A DNA stretch of 64,000 bases from Benincasa hispida. Taxonomy: Eukaryota; Streptophyta; Magnoliopsida; Cucurbitales; Cucurbitaceae. Positions 46,460 to 58,545 of the stretch are shown piece by piece. How positions within the stretch are numbered: position 1 is the stretch's first letter; each line of letters begins with the position of its first letter. The DNA is taken from contig NC_052357.1 in assembly GCF_009727055.1 (NCBI RefSeq), positions 3,228,610 to 3,292,609 on the forward strand. Reading direction: 5' to 3'. A program made the position numbers and the translations under genes. The notes under the pieces were generated by a model, which worked only from the letters and a program-made list of their open reading frames with translations, was not told the DNA's origin and ran no database searches.

Positions 46460-47994
46460 CCTATACAAAGAGTTTGTATAAGACCGAACCATGAAATAAT
46501 TAGTCTCTTTATATAACGATGTTGATAATTGAGACTTACATTTCACTAAAATGACCATAGGTGACAAGATCTTAATCCTAAGTGAGTTGGGAACTCTTGC
46601 CTATGAGGTTGGTCCTTTGATTTGTATGGGTGAGAGTGGCTAGTCATAGTAGAACTATGACTTATTGTTCATTAGAGGAATCAGTGATACTTAAGGAGCT
46701 AGATGTAACTACGCGGGGTAAAACGGTGAATTGGCCTAGTTATACTTATGAGCGATTTGTGAAGGGTTACCGTACTGTTGATTGGTCATATGGACATAAA
46801 AATATATCTGTAGTGTGAAGAGTGCAACTACCAGTCTTTAGTGGAGTGACCAATAGTTAACGGATGGTGGATCTCGTGATTAAAGAGTTTAATCAGTTAT
46901 TCACGTATCGTTGGAGCTTCGAGCTACAGATCCATGAGGTCCCCTTGGTAGCTCAGTGGGTTCAAGTTGAGAATCAGATTTTTGGTTAATTTGAAATGTT
47001 CAAATTAACAAGAGAAAATTCAATTATATGTGATATAATTGATATGATGTATTAGATATATTAATTGGAGGAATTAATATAAATATGATTTATATTAAAT
47101 ACCATAAAATAGAAAAATAACTATAGTTTATATGTTTCATATGATGAAATATTAAAACTATAGGTTATAAATAATATGATAAATTGGTTATTATATTTAT
47201 TTATAACATATTAATTATGTGATAATTAATTATTCTTTTTATCTAACTATTGAATTGAGTGGGAGGTTATTGGAAATTATGGTAACTGTGAGATAAAAGG
47301 AAAATTGTTTTCCAAATTGGGTGGTTGATTCATTTGTGTCGTTTGACAAAAGAAAGAACTATCGAGTAAAAATGTTTTACTAAACGATAGTGTCTCACAG
47401 CCTACACGATAGTTTCTATACGATAGTTACTTGCTTACTCATTGCTACACGATCGAGTAGCAAAGTCTATATCATATGCTTCATCTTATTAAACGATCGA
47501 GTATTTCGTCTATACGATAGACAACATCCATCTCCCATTTACTTGATCGTCTTCCTCCTTCATTCCTCTATCCAAAGTCACAAAAAGCCCACAACTCCTG
47601 GATTTTCACACCGAGAATAGCAAGGTAACACTTGTGGTGGTGTTCTTGCTCAGTTTGAGGGTCGAGGATCGAGTTAGACTCGATAATGATCAAGGATTCA
47701 TCAGTTCTTGTTGTTGATAATGATCAAGGATTCATCAGTTCTTGTTGTTGGTTGTTCTGTTTGTTGAGATCGTGTTCTGATTGAGTTGTTGAACAATTGA
47801 GGGATACTTGAAGAAAGGTTCTTCAAAGGTTTGCATACTCTATCCCTTGTTCAGTCTTTTAAAGAAGCATATTGTAATTTTTTGTTTATGCATAATCGTT
47901 TCTGTTTCGACTGTAATTGTTTTTCTTTTTAATGGGATTCAGAACAATCCGCTTCCGCTCATTCGATCTCTATGTTTAGATTTCTTTCACAACT

Positions 47995-48220
47995 CTCCCA
48001 CTACGTCGAGGCATTCTCAACTCATGAGAAGAATGTGACAGAGTAACAACTCTTGTTGAAGGACCAACTTTATCAACAACTTTTGTTGAATTATCTATAG
48101 ATTCTTTGCACATTTCATCTAATACTAGTTTGGATTTCCTTCAATTGGTATCTGAGACAGTTTGTTTTGATATTCCAAATTCCATTACTGAATTGAACTT
48201 GTTCTATAGTTGTGTTGAGT
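47995..48220 (-). pseudogene. Displaced upstream part of the reverse copia pol
   Basis: The minus strand reads TRVVTLSHSSHELRMPRRSG and runs in frame, across the CAACT site, into VVQHRYMDLTETHVIIPDDG at 36,297. This is the integrase-RT linker of the copia element at 34,550-36,297. An upstream TGA and a TAG show decay. Confidence 0.8.
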
Positions 48221-48494
48221 CTTAAGTGTTTTCTACAATGCGCTTAAGCGTTAAATGTGTTTGTGGATGTGATGATGGATGTTTATGGGATGATTGCCTC
48301 TGTTTAAAGTTTTCTTTAAGTTTAAAAGGGTTAATTTGTAAGGGCCCTGTGTTTTTTGGCATAATTAATAAGCAATAGAGTCTGTATTCAAATTGTTTGA
48401 AGTGTTTTAAGTCGTTTGTGATGATGGTTCGAAGCAAGGAGATGTTGTTCTCATCGAGGAAGAAGACCAAAGATTGGTTGCATCATGTAGCCCA

Positions 48495-48980
48495 AGCTAA
48501 ACGATCGTTTAAATTTTGCTAAACGATCGTGTAGAAAAGTTCTACCCGATCGTGTAGCATTTACTAAACGATCGCATGGCCGATGCTAAATGATGGAGTA
48601 AAGAGTTTACTCTATCATGTTGTGTTGGTTACTCGATCGCGTGGACACTTGGGGTAAACGATTACATAGAGTTTATTACACTCATAGCATGGTAGGCGCA
48701 TGCACTAAATGATCGTTTTGTCCAGCATGCTTCATCGCATAGTCACTGACTACTCGATCACTTGGTATATGTTACTTGACGCTTCCTTCACGATCGTTTA
48801 AATGATCATACTTCATCACATAGTTGTCGTCTACTTGATCGTTTAAGGCATGTGTTGCACGATGTACGCTGCACGATCGCGTCACCTTCATGCTTCATCA
48901 CATAGACATAGGCACTCGATCCATGCTACACAATCGTTTATGCTCATACAGCGTTGCTAGACGATTAAAAGGAGTTGTTA
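48495..48980. repeat. Degenerate 22-bp tandem array with palindromic CGATCG core
   Basis: Perfect CGATCG hexamers occur at 48,502, 48,524, 48,547, 48,569, 48,634, 48,791 and 48,874, with one-mismatch cores between several of them in the same phase (48,591 and 48,612, for example). The first core sits in the 14-bp palindrome TAAACGATCGTTTA. The typical unit is CTAAACGATCGTGTAGAAAA. The pattern also appears in the copia LTR at 47,385-47,520. Confidence 0.8.
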
Positions 48981-50718
48981 CACGATCAAGGAGACGTGAC
49001 TTCGCCCGGACGGTTCAAGACCCAGTTCGCCTGTTTGAACTGGTGGACTCAATACTTTTTGTAATAGTTAGCTTTATTCTTTAGGATTTGAGGCTAATTA
49101 TCCCAGTTAATCAACTTTTATCTAATGTACATGAGATGATGTTTGTTTATATGCCATAACGTATAATACATAGATTTAAAACCCACCTTAGGTTATGCAT
49201 TTATTCATGCATCATCTTTATATTATAAGTGTTATAATATATTAGATTGCATGATTAAATTAAATTAAAGCATGCTCATGTATCATATAATATAAGAGTT
49301 AGTTTTATACATGCATTAAGCATATTCATGCATCATCTTTTTATTATAAGTGTTATAGTATAAGGGTGTATGAGAGCATGTATATTTGGTTCATTACTTT
49401 GTTATATAAGAGTTATATAAAAGTAGTAATGAATGAACAATGCATGGAACATGACACTTAGGTTTATTTATAAGAGTTATAAATGCCTGGAGAATGTGTT
49501 GCTTCGCATTGTGGATGGTTTTAGTTGTTTCCTTTTATAAGAGTTATAATGGAAATTACAACTAAAATCAATAAGAAAGAGTTGTATGCGAACTTAGGAA
49601 AAATCATTTTTTAAAAGGGTTTTAAAATTTAATTGATATAGACCTAAGTTCATGGTTCTAATGAGATTAGAAACCTAAGTTTAATCTTTTAAATCAGTTT
49701 AATAGGATTAAATTGATTTCCATAAAAGTTTAAATTTATAATAAATCATCTATAAAGGACCTTTTGTCTAAGGTGGGTTCTGGCTAGGCTGGGTATTTAA
49801 GCTAACAGAAACGGAACACCCCAGCCTGGGAACCTACTTGGAAAGGTGAATTAGATAGATTTGCTACAAGCATGCAACAGTTAATCAAAGTCTTTGTTAA
49901 AGTGTTTAATGAATGATGATCAAAAGTTGTTTAACTTTCTAAAGTAAGAGTTACTTTTGGGCAAACCTAAGTAGTTAGTTAAAATAATTAGTCATGTTTT
50001 TCTAAGTAAACTAAACCCTAGGTTTTAAAATACTCAGTGGGAGGAAAATATATATATGATATGTCAATTAATGTTCACGCTATGAGATTCATGCTTGGCC
50101 TCGTGGTGTCCTAGGAGCATCCCCCTTCAAATGGTGTTTGCATGGGTAAATATCAAGGTGAACAGAGAGAGTATTTATAGTAATTGGGAAGGACGTGTGT
50201 CAACATGTCCTACGGTCTCCTTCATTCATTTGCACCGTGAGATATTCTTGCACGGCCTCGTGGCACCTTAGGAGTGTCCCCCTTCAGATAGTTTGTGTGA
50301 TTGGTCAATATCAAGGTGAACTCCAGAAATGGATACAGTCGCTTTAGTTTTTGCCCCAATCGGATTTTTTCCCTTTGGATTGGCTGCTTGGGGCAGAGCT
50401 CTAGGATCTACAATGAAGGATCACACTTACCGAAAATTGTTAAGCAAGTTAATGATTTTTTGACCAAATAAATGATGGCTGGTCGTTATAGGAACAATAG
50501 TTGTTCTAGTGTAATGATTGGTTGAGAGTGTCTCAATTCAGAGGAAGGATAAATTGACTACCCTTCGGTGGCTTTTGTCCTAAACCACTGAAGCGTCACT
50601 ACAAAACTAGATGTAACATGGGATACATTTAGATTTTGCTAAACCAGATTGGATTTTTTTTTTTAAAATGTATTTGTTAAAATCTAATCTAGATCAATAT
50701 GTTTGTTTTTTTAGCAAC
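48981..50718 (+). other. Noncoding leader-like region of a copia element
   Basis: No ORF is supported. It holds repeated TATAAGAGTTATAA and CATGCATCATCTTTATATTAT words (49,190-49,560). A block with TGGCCTCGTGGTGTCCTAGG and TATCAAGGTGAAC occurs at about 50,095 and again, varied, at about 50,255. It leads directly into a copia gag start, so it is probably the 5' leader of that element, though no primer-binding site was found. Confidence 0.45.
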
Positions 50719-50921
50719 ATGTCATTGTATGATTTTCCGTTAGTTGCCTTTTCTAATTTGACCGATTACATACGTTGGAAAGAGTCTCTAAAACATATTT
50801 TGTGGTAAACGACCTTGAGTTTGTCATGGTTGAGGAGTGTCCTCAAGTTCCAAACCCTGATGCACCGCGAAATGTTTGTAATGAATATGAGGGATGGATG
50901 AAGGCTAATTTGATGGTCCGA
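50719..50921 (+). pseudogene. Ty1/copia gag start, truncated
   Basis: MSLYDFPLVAFSNLTDYIRW opens the frame. After a shift it continues as NDLEFVMVEECPQVPNPDAP and YEGWMKANL, the N-terminal part of a copia gag. It is cut at 50,922 by the LTR of the gypsy element that follows. Confidence 0.75.
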
Positions 50922-52629
50922 TGTTAGGATAATTTAGGAATGGGTTTTGTTTTATTTTATTTTATTATTAAGGACAGATGGGTTTGAACATGAAATCATG
51001 CATTAGACATAACTAATGTGTTTACTCCCATGTGTCTGAGGTCATGCGTTGGAATGATGATGCGTTAATCTTAGCATGCAATGACCACGCGTTCCTATCA
51101 CAAGTTTTCTTATGCTTGCGCCAAGTATAACACAAACGCAAGTTTCTCGGGTGATCCGAGATCGAACACAGGGACTTGTCACTCAATAATATTTTTGAAG
51201 TGATGCGTTTAGGGCGAGGAATAAAAAAATAAAGCGAAGAAAGTTTAAATGACTTATACATTACTCCTACTCCTAACTAAACAGATTGAGCACTAGGAGG
51301 TTTACAATGAGAATAGGTAGAAACACAACAACCAATAACACATAATGATGTTTACTATCTTAAATCGCCCGCTAATCCCAGCTCGTTACACTAACGCATC
51401 ACACCTCTCGGTGGTCAGCCACAATACTATACATCTATAGTGCATGGTTGCGTTGAGCATAAGATTATGCCTATCTCTAGGAATAATGCGAACCTTGCTT
51501 AGTGCGTTCCATCTCTAACCTTTTCAGGCAGTTAGACGCGGCTATTTAACTTATAGACAAGCAATGCAACATCCCATAGACAAGCGTTGCTACAGCCTTT
51601 CACCAAGCAAAAAGGATTAACTCACTATACTCGAACAACACACACCTCTTGGTGGGTTGCTTCATGCGTCCTATCTCTAGGCTACACGATTAAGCATGCG
51701 ATTAACTTTGATAAATAAACGCTGAAAATAAAATATGATAGAAATGAAGATGATGAAGAAGACGGTAATGGAGGAATTAGGATTTGCATTGATCACAAAA
51801 TATCTTAATATCTCAAGCTAAAATGTAATACAATACAGAGATTAGAAGGGAGATGAAGGAATCTGCGTCAAGACTACCGGTGGTGCCATGGTTGAATGGT
51901 GGAGATGTCTCTCTCGAGCTCTATCTCCAGCGAATGCTCCGATCGTCACTCGGTCTGGGTTGTGGAGATGAAAAATTCTCACTGGAAATCTCTTTCAAAC
52001 TCTCGTCTATGATCACAAACTTCTGCCTTGAGGCAGAAGCTCGGATGTCTCAAAATGAAGGTCTGAAGGGCTATTTATAGAATTTGGACGCCGACAGCTG
52101 TAATGATGAAGGTATGGCTCACTGCTGCTTTTGTCGTGGTATGGGCATTGTCACATCGCCTTATCTTATTGATTCTCCCAAGGTGTGCATCCGAGCTGAA
52201 TTTAGCTGAAGTTATCAACGCGTTCTACCCATCTTGTGATCTTCTATTATGGCTGTCAATCGATGGCTGCAATCTCTATTTGTTCACCGCATTTTCCATG
52301 CGTTGGACGCATGCGATTACTGCAACTTCCATCCGTTGGACGCATGGGTTGCTGTCTGCATTCGTCTTTTGCGGTCGCCTGGCTTCAGCGCATGCATTTG
52401 TCTGTGATTGCTTATTACAAACACATGCGTTTGATTCCTGCTAGCTACAAAAATAGACACTTTGGCAGGGAATAATGCATAATATTGGGTCAGTGAGGTT
52501 TTAGATGCTTATCGACACAAAACTCAATTTTTCACAAATTCTAAGTATTATCACTGTGTTTTCTATCTGTTAGCCCTCATAATTATAAAATAAAAGGCTT
52601 ATAATAACTGGCATTTCTGCCAGTTATCA
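50922..52629 (-). repeat. Athila-like 3' LTR, 1,708 bp
   Basis: Complete from TGTTAGGATAATTTAGG to CTGCCAGTTATCA on the plus strand. 50,922-52,101 aligns closely with 61,626-62,808. A small shared plus-strand ORF (51,853-52,080 and 62,559-62,786) is conserved only because the LTRs are. Confidence 0.85.
52602..52629 (-). other. LTR-tip hairpin
   Basis: The first 28 bases of this LTR on the minus strand form a 12-bp stem with one G-T pair around a four-base loop: ATAACTGGCA pairs with TGCCAGTTAT. Same place and same loop region as in the element at 36,652. Confidence 0.8.
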
Positions 52630-52642
52630 CCCCCCTAAACTT
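52630..52642 (-). other. Polypurine tract
   Basis: Minus-strand AAGTTTAGGGGGG immediately before the 3' LTR, the expected plus-strand DNA primer. Confidence 0.75.
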
Positions 52643-53230
52643 AGAATCATGCTTGTCCTCAAGCATGCGTTACACTCAAGAAATTCTTAACTCACCTTTC
52701 GGTGTTCCTTTGCGATGACCAGCTTTTCAGAATATAATTAACTCGTACCTCTAACCATGGTTGTAATGCTCTCCTCTACCTTGGTTGCTTCTTCAAAGAG
52801 ATCTTTTCTAAGTTGAAATTTGGCAAGCCCTTGCTCAAAAACTTTTTATTCATTCTCCACAACTTTGCGTTCAGCTCATGAGAATGTGTTCGTTTAAAAC
52901 AATTCAAGCTTATGCGTTTACTTATTCGAATGCGGGTGTTGAACCTTGTTATGCTCTTCGTTTTGGTTTACCCCCACGTGTGTCATGCGGGCATCCAACT
53001 TCAGTTGTGTTCCATATTCAACTCAATCCATGTCTTGCTTAAATTGGCTTGCACCAGACAAAAGAGTTATGTTAATGCATCGATCCTGGTGATTTACCTT
53101 CGTTTTGGCTTGCCCCCACGGGTGTCATGCGGACATCCAACTACGGGTAAGTGCCTTTCACAACTCAACTCTTGTCAACATGAGTTTCCCCATTGCGTTG
53201 GCAGTGGAGTTGTTATTTTCAAAAGTTCTT

Positions 53231-53264
<34 letters not shown>

Positions 53265-55785
53265 GAAATGACCACAATGTTATGAACGCAATTCTCCGAG
53301 ACCGTTGTCACCCCTCAAACTTAGAGGGTGGCAGCATTCTCACTGCAAGCTAAAAGCAAACTCAACAGGAATGTGATAACAAATGCTTGAGCAAAGGTTT
53401 GCACATAATAAAACTATAGACTTTCACAATTTGAAGATGCTATTAAAAGTAAGGGGTACCTTGCGATACTAATTAGGGGATGTGGTGAATTACTTGTACC
53501 CTTATAGACTCATCGCAAAGAACGCAGTCAGACAAGGAGAATTCCAAAAGGATAATGCATAAAAGATAACAAGAAAAGAACCTTAAGTAGAAGAATGCAT
53601 GCGACAATGCGTTGGAGTTCATGCGATTGAAGCCATGCGTTGAAGGATGTGGAGGATTCTTTCGTTGTAACTGCACACCGAGGAGAGTTATTATCGCACC
53701 TACAAGGAGAAAATGCACCACAACCAAGGAAGCAGCTGCATATCCAAAAACTTGTTCCACTTTCTATCGTGTGGTGTGTTAGGAGGGCTTAGAGTAAAAC
53801 AGATTGGAAAATAAATTCTAAGTATGAGTGTTGTATTGTGCCTTGATGCGTCCAAATATGTGCAATGTGTCGGGGCGTTAGAGTTATATATAGAGAGCAC
53901 ACAACTCCTTAAAATGACGTTCAAGTTTTCCTAGATTAAACCCAAGTATAAATCTAATCTAGGTTCCTAGCAAGTCCAGGGTGGAACACAGGGATTCAGT
54001 TCACTAAACACAGAGAATGCATTGTACTTGCAGTAGGGGTTTTCCTAAATAAATGCAAAAGATGAGTTATTTACACTAACATGTTGTGCACTAATATGTT
54101 GCGCCTGTGCAATGTGATACAAAAGAGCTGAGTGGAAAATGATGGTTCATGTGAGAATGGAATTTTTGTAAGTGGACGCACCAGTTAAAGATACTTATAC
54201 ACAAATTATGTAGTGCGGATGAAATGGGATGGTTTTCTTATCTTCCTATTCATGCGTTAGACTCCATTCAACATTTCTCAATGCAGATGACATACAAGTC
54301 TATTTCTAGGTTATATGCGTCTAACTTAGAATGCAAGCAACACTAGTAAGTCTATCTCTAGCTGTACTAGGCATTCTGCTTCATGCGACTTAGCTATTCT
54401 TCCAAACAACTAAGTTAAAGATGCTTTCACCAAGTTGTCAAGTTGGGTTAGGCGTTAAAACAGAATTATGCATGAAGTACTAATGCTTTCAACATAAACA
54501 GAAGACAAACAGTAGAAAAAGTGATGATCAAATATATGAACTTAACAAAGGGTCAATGAGTCTTTACAAAGAACTATATTCAATCAAAATGATATGAAAA
54601 TGATATTAAGAGAGAGAATGAGTCAAGCCAAAGAATACAATCTCTTATAGTTCTTTGGCTCAATCTTGTTGTGTACAATCACTTTAAAGAGTCGAAGACA
54701 GAGTATCTTTCTCAAGAATAACTTTCTCCACTCCCTGGCCGGCGGTGGTGATGGTTCTCAGTTCCTTCGATCATCTTATACCTCGGCACATCTTGTACAG
54801 CTAAAACTAAGTCTAAAAATTTACAGAGAGTATGGAGTTTCTAATTGTCTCATTAATTCTGGAGGGCCTTCAAGTATTTATCGGCGCTGGTCTCGTCCAC
54901 TTAGAGGATGGGCTGCATTTAAATCCATGCCTTGGTCAGCATTAAATTCCATGTCTTGGTTGGCCGCCTGACCTCTTGGAAGCTTTTCAGACGCCGCCTG
55001 TTGCAAGTGCCCATGCTTGCAAGTGGTGATGTGACACAATCAGCCCAGAGTAACGAATCTTTATGTGTTGAATTCCCTCCGATGCATGGTACATGCGTCG
55101 GTGCTTGTCTAATGCATTTTTGTAAGTTCTTACATTGAAATCCTGCAAAGTAATGCATTAACGCCGCGATAATCAGTGATAAAACTTCTTTTACATGAAT
55201 TTGCTATTGTTCAAGTAAATCCATGCGTTTCCATCCGCGATAATCAGTGATTCTTTTCTTTTGAGGAAATGACAGAGGAGCTGCATTTGAATTTTTTTTT
55301 CTTTCTTCATGGTATATTCGTTGATGCATCTACACTCGGATTCCCCCCATCCCTAAATTTGGAAATGAGTTAGACTCATCCCAAATTTGGAAACGAGCCA
55401 AATCCTCATTGCTAAAAGAGAAACAAAGTTTTAAAAAGCTTTGAGAAATTGAAAGGAGTTTAAGATCTAAAGCTTGCACGCGTTAGAAAGTAAAGTAAAT
55501 CTTTGAAGAGAAGTTCAAGCCTTGTCTATTTTCCTCACTCTGATCTTATGCTTATGAATTCATATAGTTGATATTATTAAGGTTATGCTAAGCACAAGAC
55601 TTAGAAAAAAATAATCAAAGAACAAAAATAATGTATGCTGAAGACAAACACAAAGATTCGAAATGATAAATTTTCATTCATTCTTCATATTTAAACATAG
55701 ATTTCATTAACATAAAAAAAAGATGTAAAAGAACAAATAAACTCAATATTACAAAAGTTTTTCTTTAACCCAACGCCCTAAAATA
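52643..55785. other. Long 3' noncoding region with repeats and an LTR-like insert
   Basis: A unit with CTTCGTTTTGG, CCCCCACG and GTCATGCGG occurs twice (about 52,958 and 53,099). An A-run lies at 53,239-53,264. From about 53,930 to 55,250 the sequence follows the general pattern of the Athila LTR (GGTGGAACACAGGGA, clusters of ATGCGTT, and GCGATAATCAGTGA twice near 55,165 and 55,235), suggesting an older inserted LTR. No ORF is supported. Confidence 0.45.
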
Positions 55786-58404
55786 TTACTGTGCTGGCGC
55801 ATCATCTCTGCGTCCTTCTTCTTCAGGGTTTTCATCCATGAAACGCAGGGGATTCCTGAGATGCGTTGGTAATGGAGGCAAGGCAAACATACCCAGCAAG
55901 ACTTGGTTGATGTACTGCATTGTGTACACGAACTGGTCTTGCATGTGTCTTGTTTGCTGCCTCAGGTAATCCCTTATTACCCTGTTCTGTTGTTGAAGCT
56001 CTTCAATTGATGCGGCCAACAGTCGGAGTTGATCACTAATGAATGTTTTCAACTCCTCCAAGTCTATGCTGCTGTGTTGGGGCGCTGGCTCTTCTTGTCC
56101 AATTGGGCCTTCGAATGCTGCCGCGTTACTGGTTCCTAACCCAGTTGGCTCGAAAATTACTGAAGGTGGCACAAAAGTGTGAATTGGACTTTGGTGGGGC
56201 GAAGTAAATGATTGAGAGAAGTCCCGATCTATGAAAGTGGGTTCTTGCTACGTTTGCTCAGGGCTCCTTGTTGGCTGGGCTGTTGGCGAATCATGGATAA
56301 ACTCTAAAGCAGGTTGCACTTCCTCAGCTAAGATTTGCTGGCTCAGCTTCAACTTCTTCATTTTCTGAGCCTCATCGTTGTGTTCAACTATTATGATGCG
56401 TCGTATACTTGGGGGCGCATTTTGATGGTCGAGGTCTTCGTGTTACTTCCTTGGCTGGTAAGGCTGGCTGATGTTGTGATCCTCGAAATAGACGCCTTAC
56501 TGCCTTTATACCTATTAGACCATCGACTGCTTCATAATCATCCCTCAGAGGGATGCCCCCGTGTTCACATAATGTGCAGATCAACCATGGAAAGTATAAT
56601 TGTCCTCTAGGCTTGTTCTTGATGGCCTTGATCTGATCCCTAATGATCCTTCCAATGTCCAAGGGGATACATTGCATTATGCAGTAGGTGGCTAAGACAC
56701 GTTCTCTGGTTAATGTTTCATCATGCGTTGTAGGCATGATGCTACGCTTAATAAGATAACACCACAAATTTGCGTCTGGATTCAAATTCCTGGAAGCAAG
56801 CATCTTGAATCCGTTTCTTGATGTCTGCCACTTGCTTCCAGATTTGGCCACCACTTTCAACGCATCTTCTAATTCACTGGGTGTTGATTGTTCCAAGATA
56901 TGGTTCCCCTCCATGTTGCTTAGGTTGAACACTTCATTAATTCTTTCTGCTGAGAAGTGAACTAACACCCCTTCAACAAAGGCGGTGTTTTTCTCTATGT
57001 CGAATACACGGACAAGGTTGAGCCAGATGTGATCATGCCCAACACAAAATTGACTCCACCCTAATGCATTGATGGTCTCCTTGATATAAACTGGCAAAGG
57101 GTGGCGTTCAAGGAAGAAGCCCTTTTCTACTAAGATGTCACTGAACTGACGCTTCCTTCCCTTGGTTCTTTTAGGTAACGCCTCCATTACCTTGCGTTTC
57201 CCAGCCGCATGGTCTTTGGCCTCTCTAGCCAATTCTCTCAACTCATTCTCCAATTCCTTTTGGAGGTTAGTTTTCTTCCGCCCTTGTTTCGCAGGCATGC
57301 AATTTTCCAACTCTGCTTCTAACGCGTTGTGCCCTTTTTTACGCGTTGCACCCTCAAGTCCGGGTGCAACTTCTTCTTCTTCTTCTTCCTCCAGTATCAA
57401 TCTTTGCTTTCTTGATACTCTCTTTGATTTTATAGGCCTTTCATCCACGTCAGATGGGCGTGGCTGCGACGCGTTGGGGCCAACTCTCCTTTCTCTACTT
57501 TCTTCTTCTCTTCCTTCATTCTCTTCCTTTTCTTCATTTTTTTCCCTTTCTTCATTTTCCATCACTTCTTCTAGCAATGCTACATATCTTTCTGTTTCAT
57601 CCAATGCGAGTGATGCGTTTGGTGGATCTGAACGCATCACTTGAGTTGCTTCTTGCTCTTGGTTGAGCGATGCTAGAATAGCTCCAAATACTTCCTCTTC
57701 ATCACGTCTTACTATCTCTGCCAAGTCTTCAAGGTTATGCTCTGACGTAGGACTGTCAGAGGCTGGGATAGGTGGAGTGTATGGCAGGGTGTGAGGCGTC
57801 CCCTGGAGAGGATATTAAGATGGGTGAAGGTGATGGCTAGTTGGACGTGTCTAATTCTACCGGGTAATTGTGGCCAAGGGTTCAATGATAGAGGGGGAGG
57901 TGGACGCACCGTTTCGGAGATGGTGCGGTATGGGTATAGTTAGGAAGGGTTCATGCGTTACACCCACCAAGGTTTATGTTGGGATAAATGGTGGTGGGGC
58001 AGGCTTGGAATAAGGTTTTGATGCGGCCATAGATGATAGACGCATCCTGGTCTTGGCTGGGTTTTTACCCCTGGTTTAAGGGCAGACTTGAGTTTTTGTG
58101 GGGTTTTAGCCCAAGCAGAGAAGTTTTGGCGCGGAGGGTTTACAGGTATCTTGGAGCTCTTGGCCAAAGCTTTCCCGAAGGTGGAGAGGTGTAGAGATGG
58201 CCATGCGCTGAGCAGAGGTAGCGCCGCCGTAAAAATAAAAAAATTTAAAAAAAAGAATGAGGGCTGCGATTGGGTAGAGACGGGGGTTGATTTCCTAGGG
58301 TTAAGTGGTGGTGAACTCGAAAATGAAGAGGAGGAGAAGGAACTTACCATCGAATCGTTGCCTAGGCTGTAGCTTTTGTTCTGAGAATCTAAGTCGGTCG
58401 ACAT
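55786..58404 (-). pseudogene. Two-exon ORF with plant-transposon-protein-like domain in the Athila-like element
   Basis: Exon 1 (58,404-58,348) gives MSTDLDSQNKSYSLGNDSM and ends at a GTAAGT donor. A 545-bp intron ends in CTCTCCAG, and exon 2 continues in frame from 57,802 to a stop at 56,384, about 491 residues in all. Roughly residues 60-190 are acidic and basic coiled-coil-like. Then KRQFSDILVEKGFFLERHPL and FDIEKNTAFVEGVLVHFSAE begin a domain like the 'putative plant transposon protein' family found downstream of pol in Athila-type elements. A slip in a G5/C5 run (56,411-56,415) changes frame. The former C-terminus continues to 55,786 with a Gln/Leu-rich coiled coil, interrupted by TAG at 56,248-56,250. 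Its function is unknown. Confidence 0.65.
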
Positions 58405-58545
58405 TATTCACCGGAGATGCTGAGCGAGAAAAGAAAATGGAGGTTTGGTGAAGCTGAGGTGCTAGGTTTTCTGAAGAAATGGAGGTTCGTAGGGATGCTG
58501 AGCAAGAGAGAAAAAAACTTGTTCGTAGGCGCAATGGAGGAGATT

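Larger units (their letters stand above)
36303..47989 (+). mobile_element. Copia solo LTR with CAACT duplication, itself split by a gypsy element
   Basis: Starts TGTTGGGATTGGTGTCC and ends GATTTCTTTCA. The direct repeat CAACT lies at 36,298-36,302 and 47,990-47,994. The LTR sequence is 36,303-36,651 plus 46,465-47,989, about 1.87 kb in total. The middle is a 9.8-kb gypsy element. Removing the LTR restores the reverse copia frame (RMPRRSGRVVQHRYMD). The 3' third carries several ACGATAG and ACGATCG motifs (47,385-47,520) at about 22-bp spacing, and a 36-bp tandem duplication at about 47,680-47,750. Confidence 0.85.

Noticed and set aside
48147..48161. ATTGGTATCTGAGAC after CCTTCA, resembling an LTR end plus a Met-tRNA primer-binding site
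   Set aside because: The same bases read on the minus strand are part of the displaced copia coding frame leading to RMPRRSGRVV, and no LTR body precedes them.
51853..52080. 75-codon ORF (MKESASRLPVVPWL...) conserved at 62,559-62,786
   Set aside because: Both copies lie in the two LTRs of one element, so identity reflects shared LTR origin and not protein selection.
57162..57644. Forward-strand 160-codon Ser-rich ORF
   Set aside because: It is the antisense shadow of the Glu-rich coiled-coil segment of the reverse-strand two-exon ORF.
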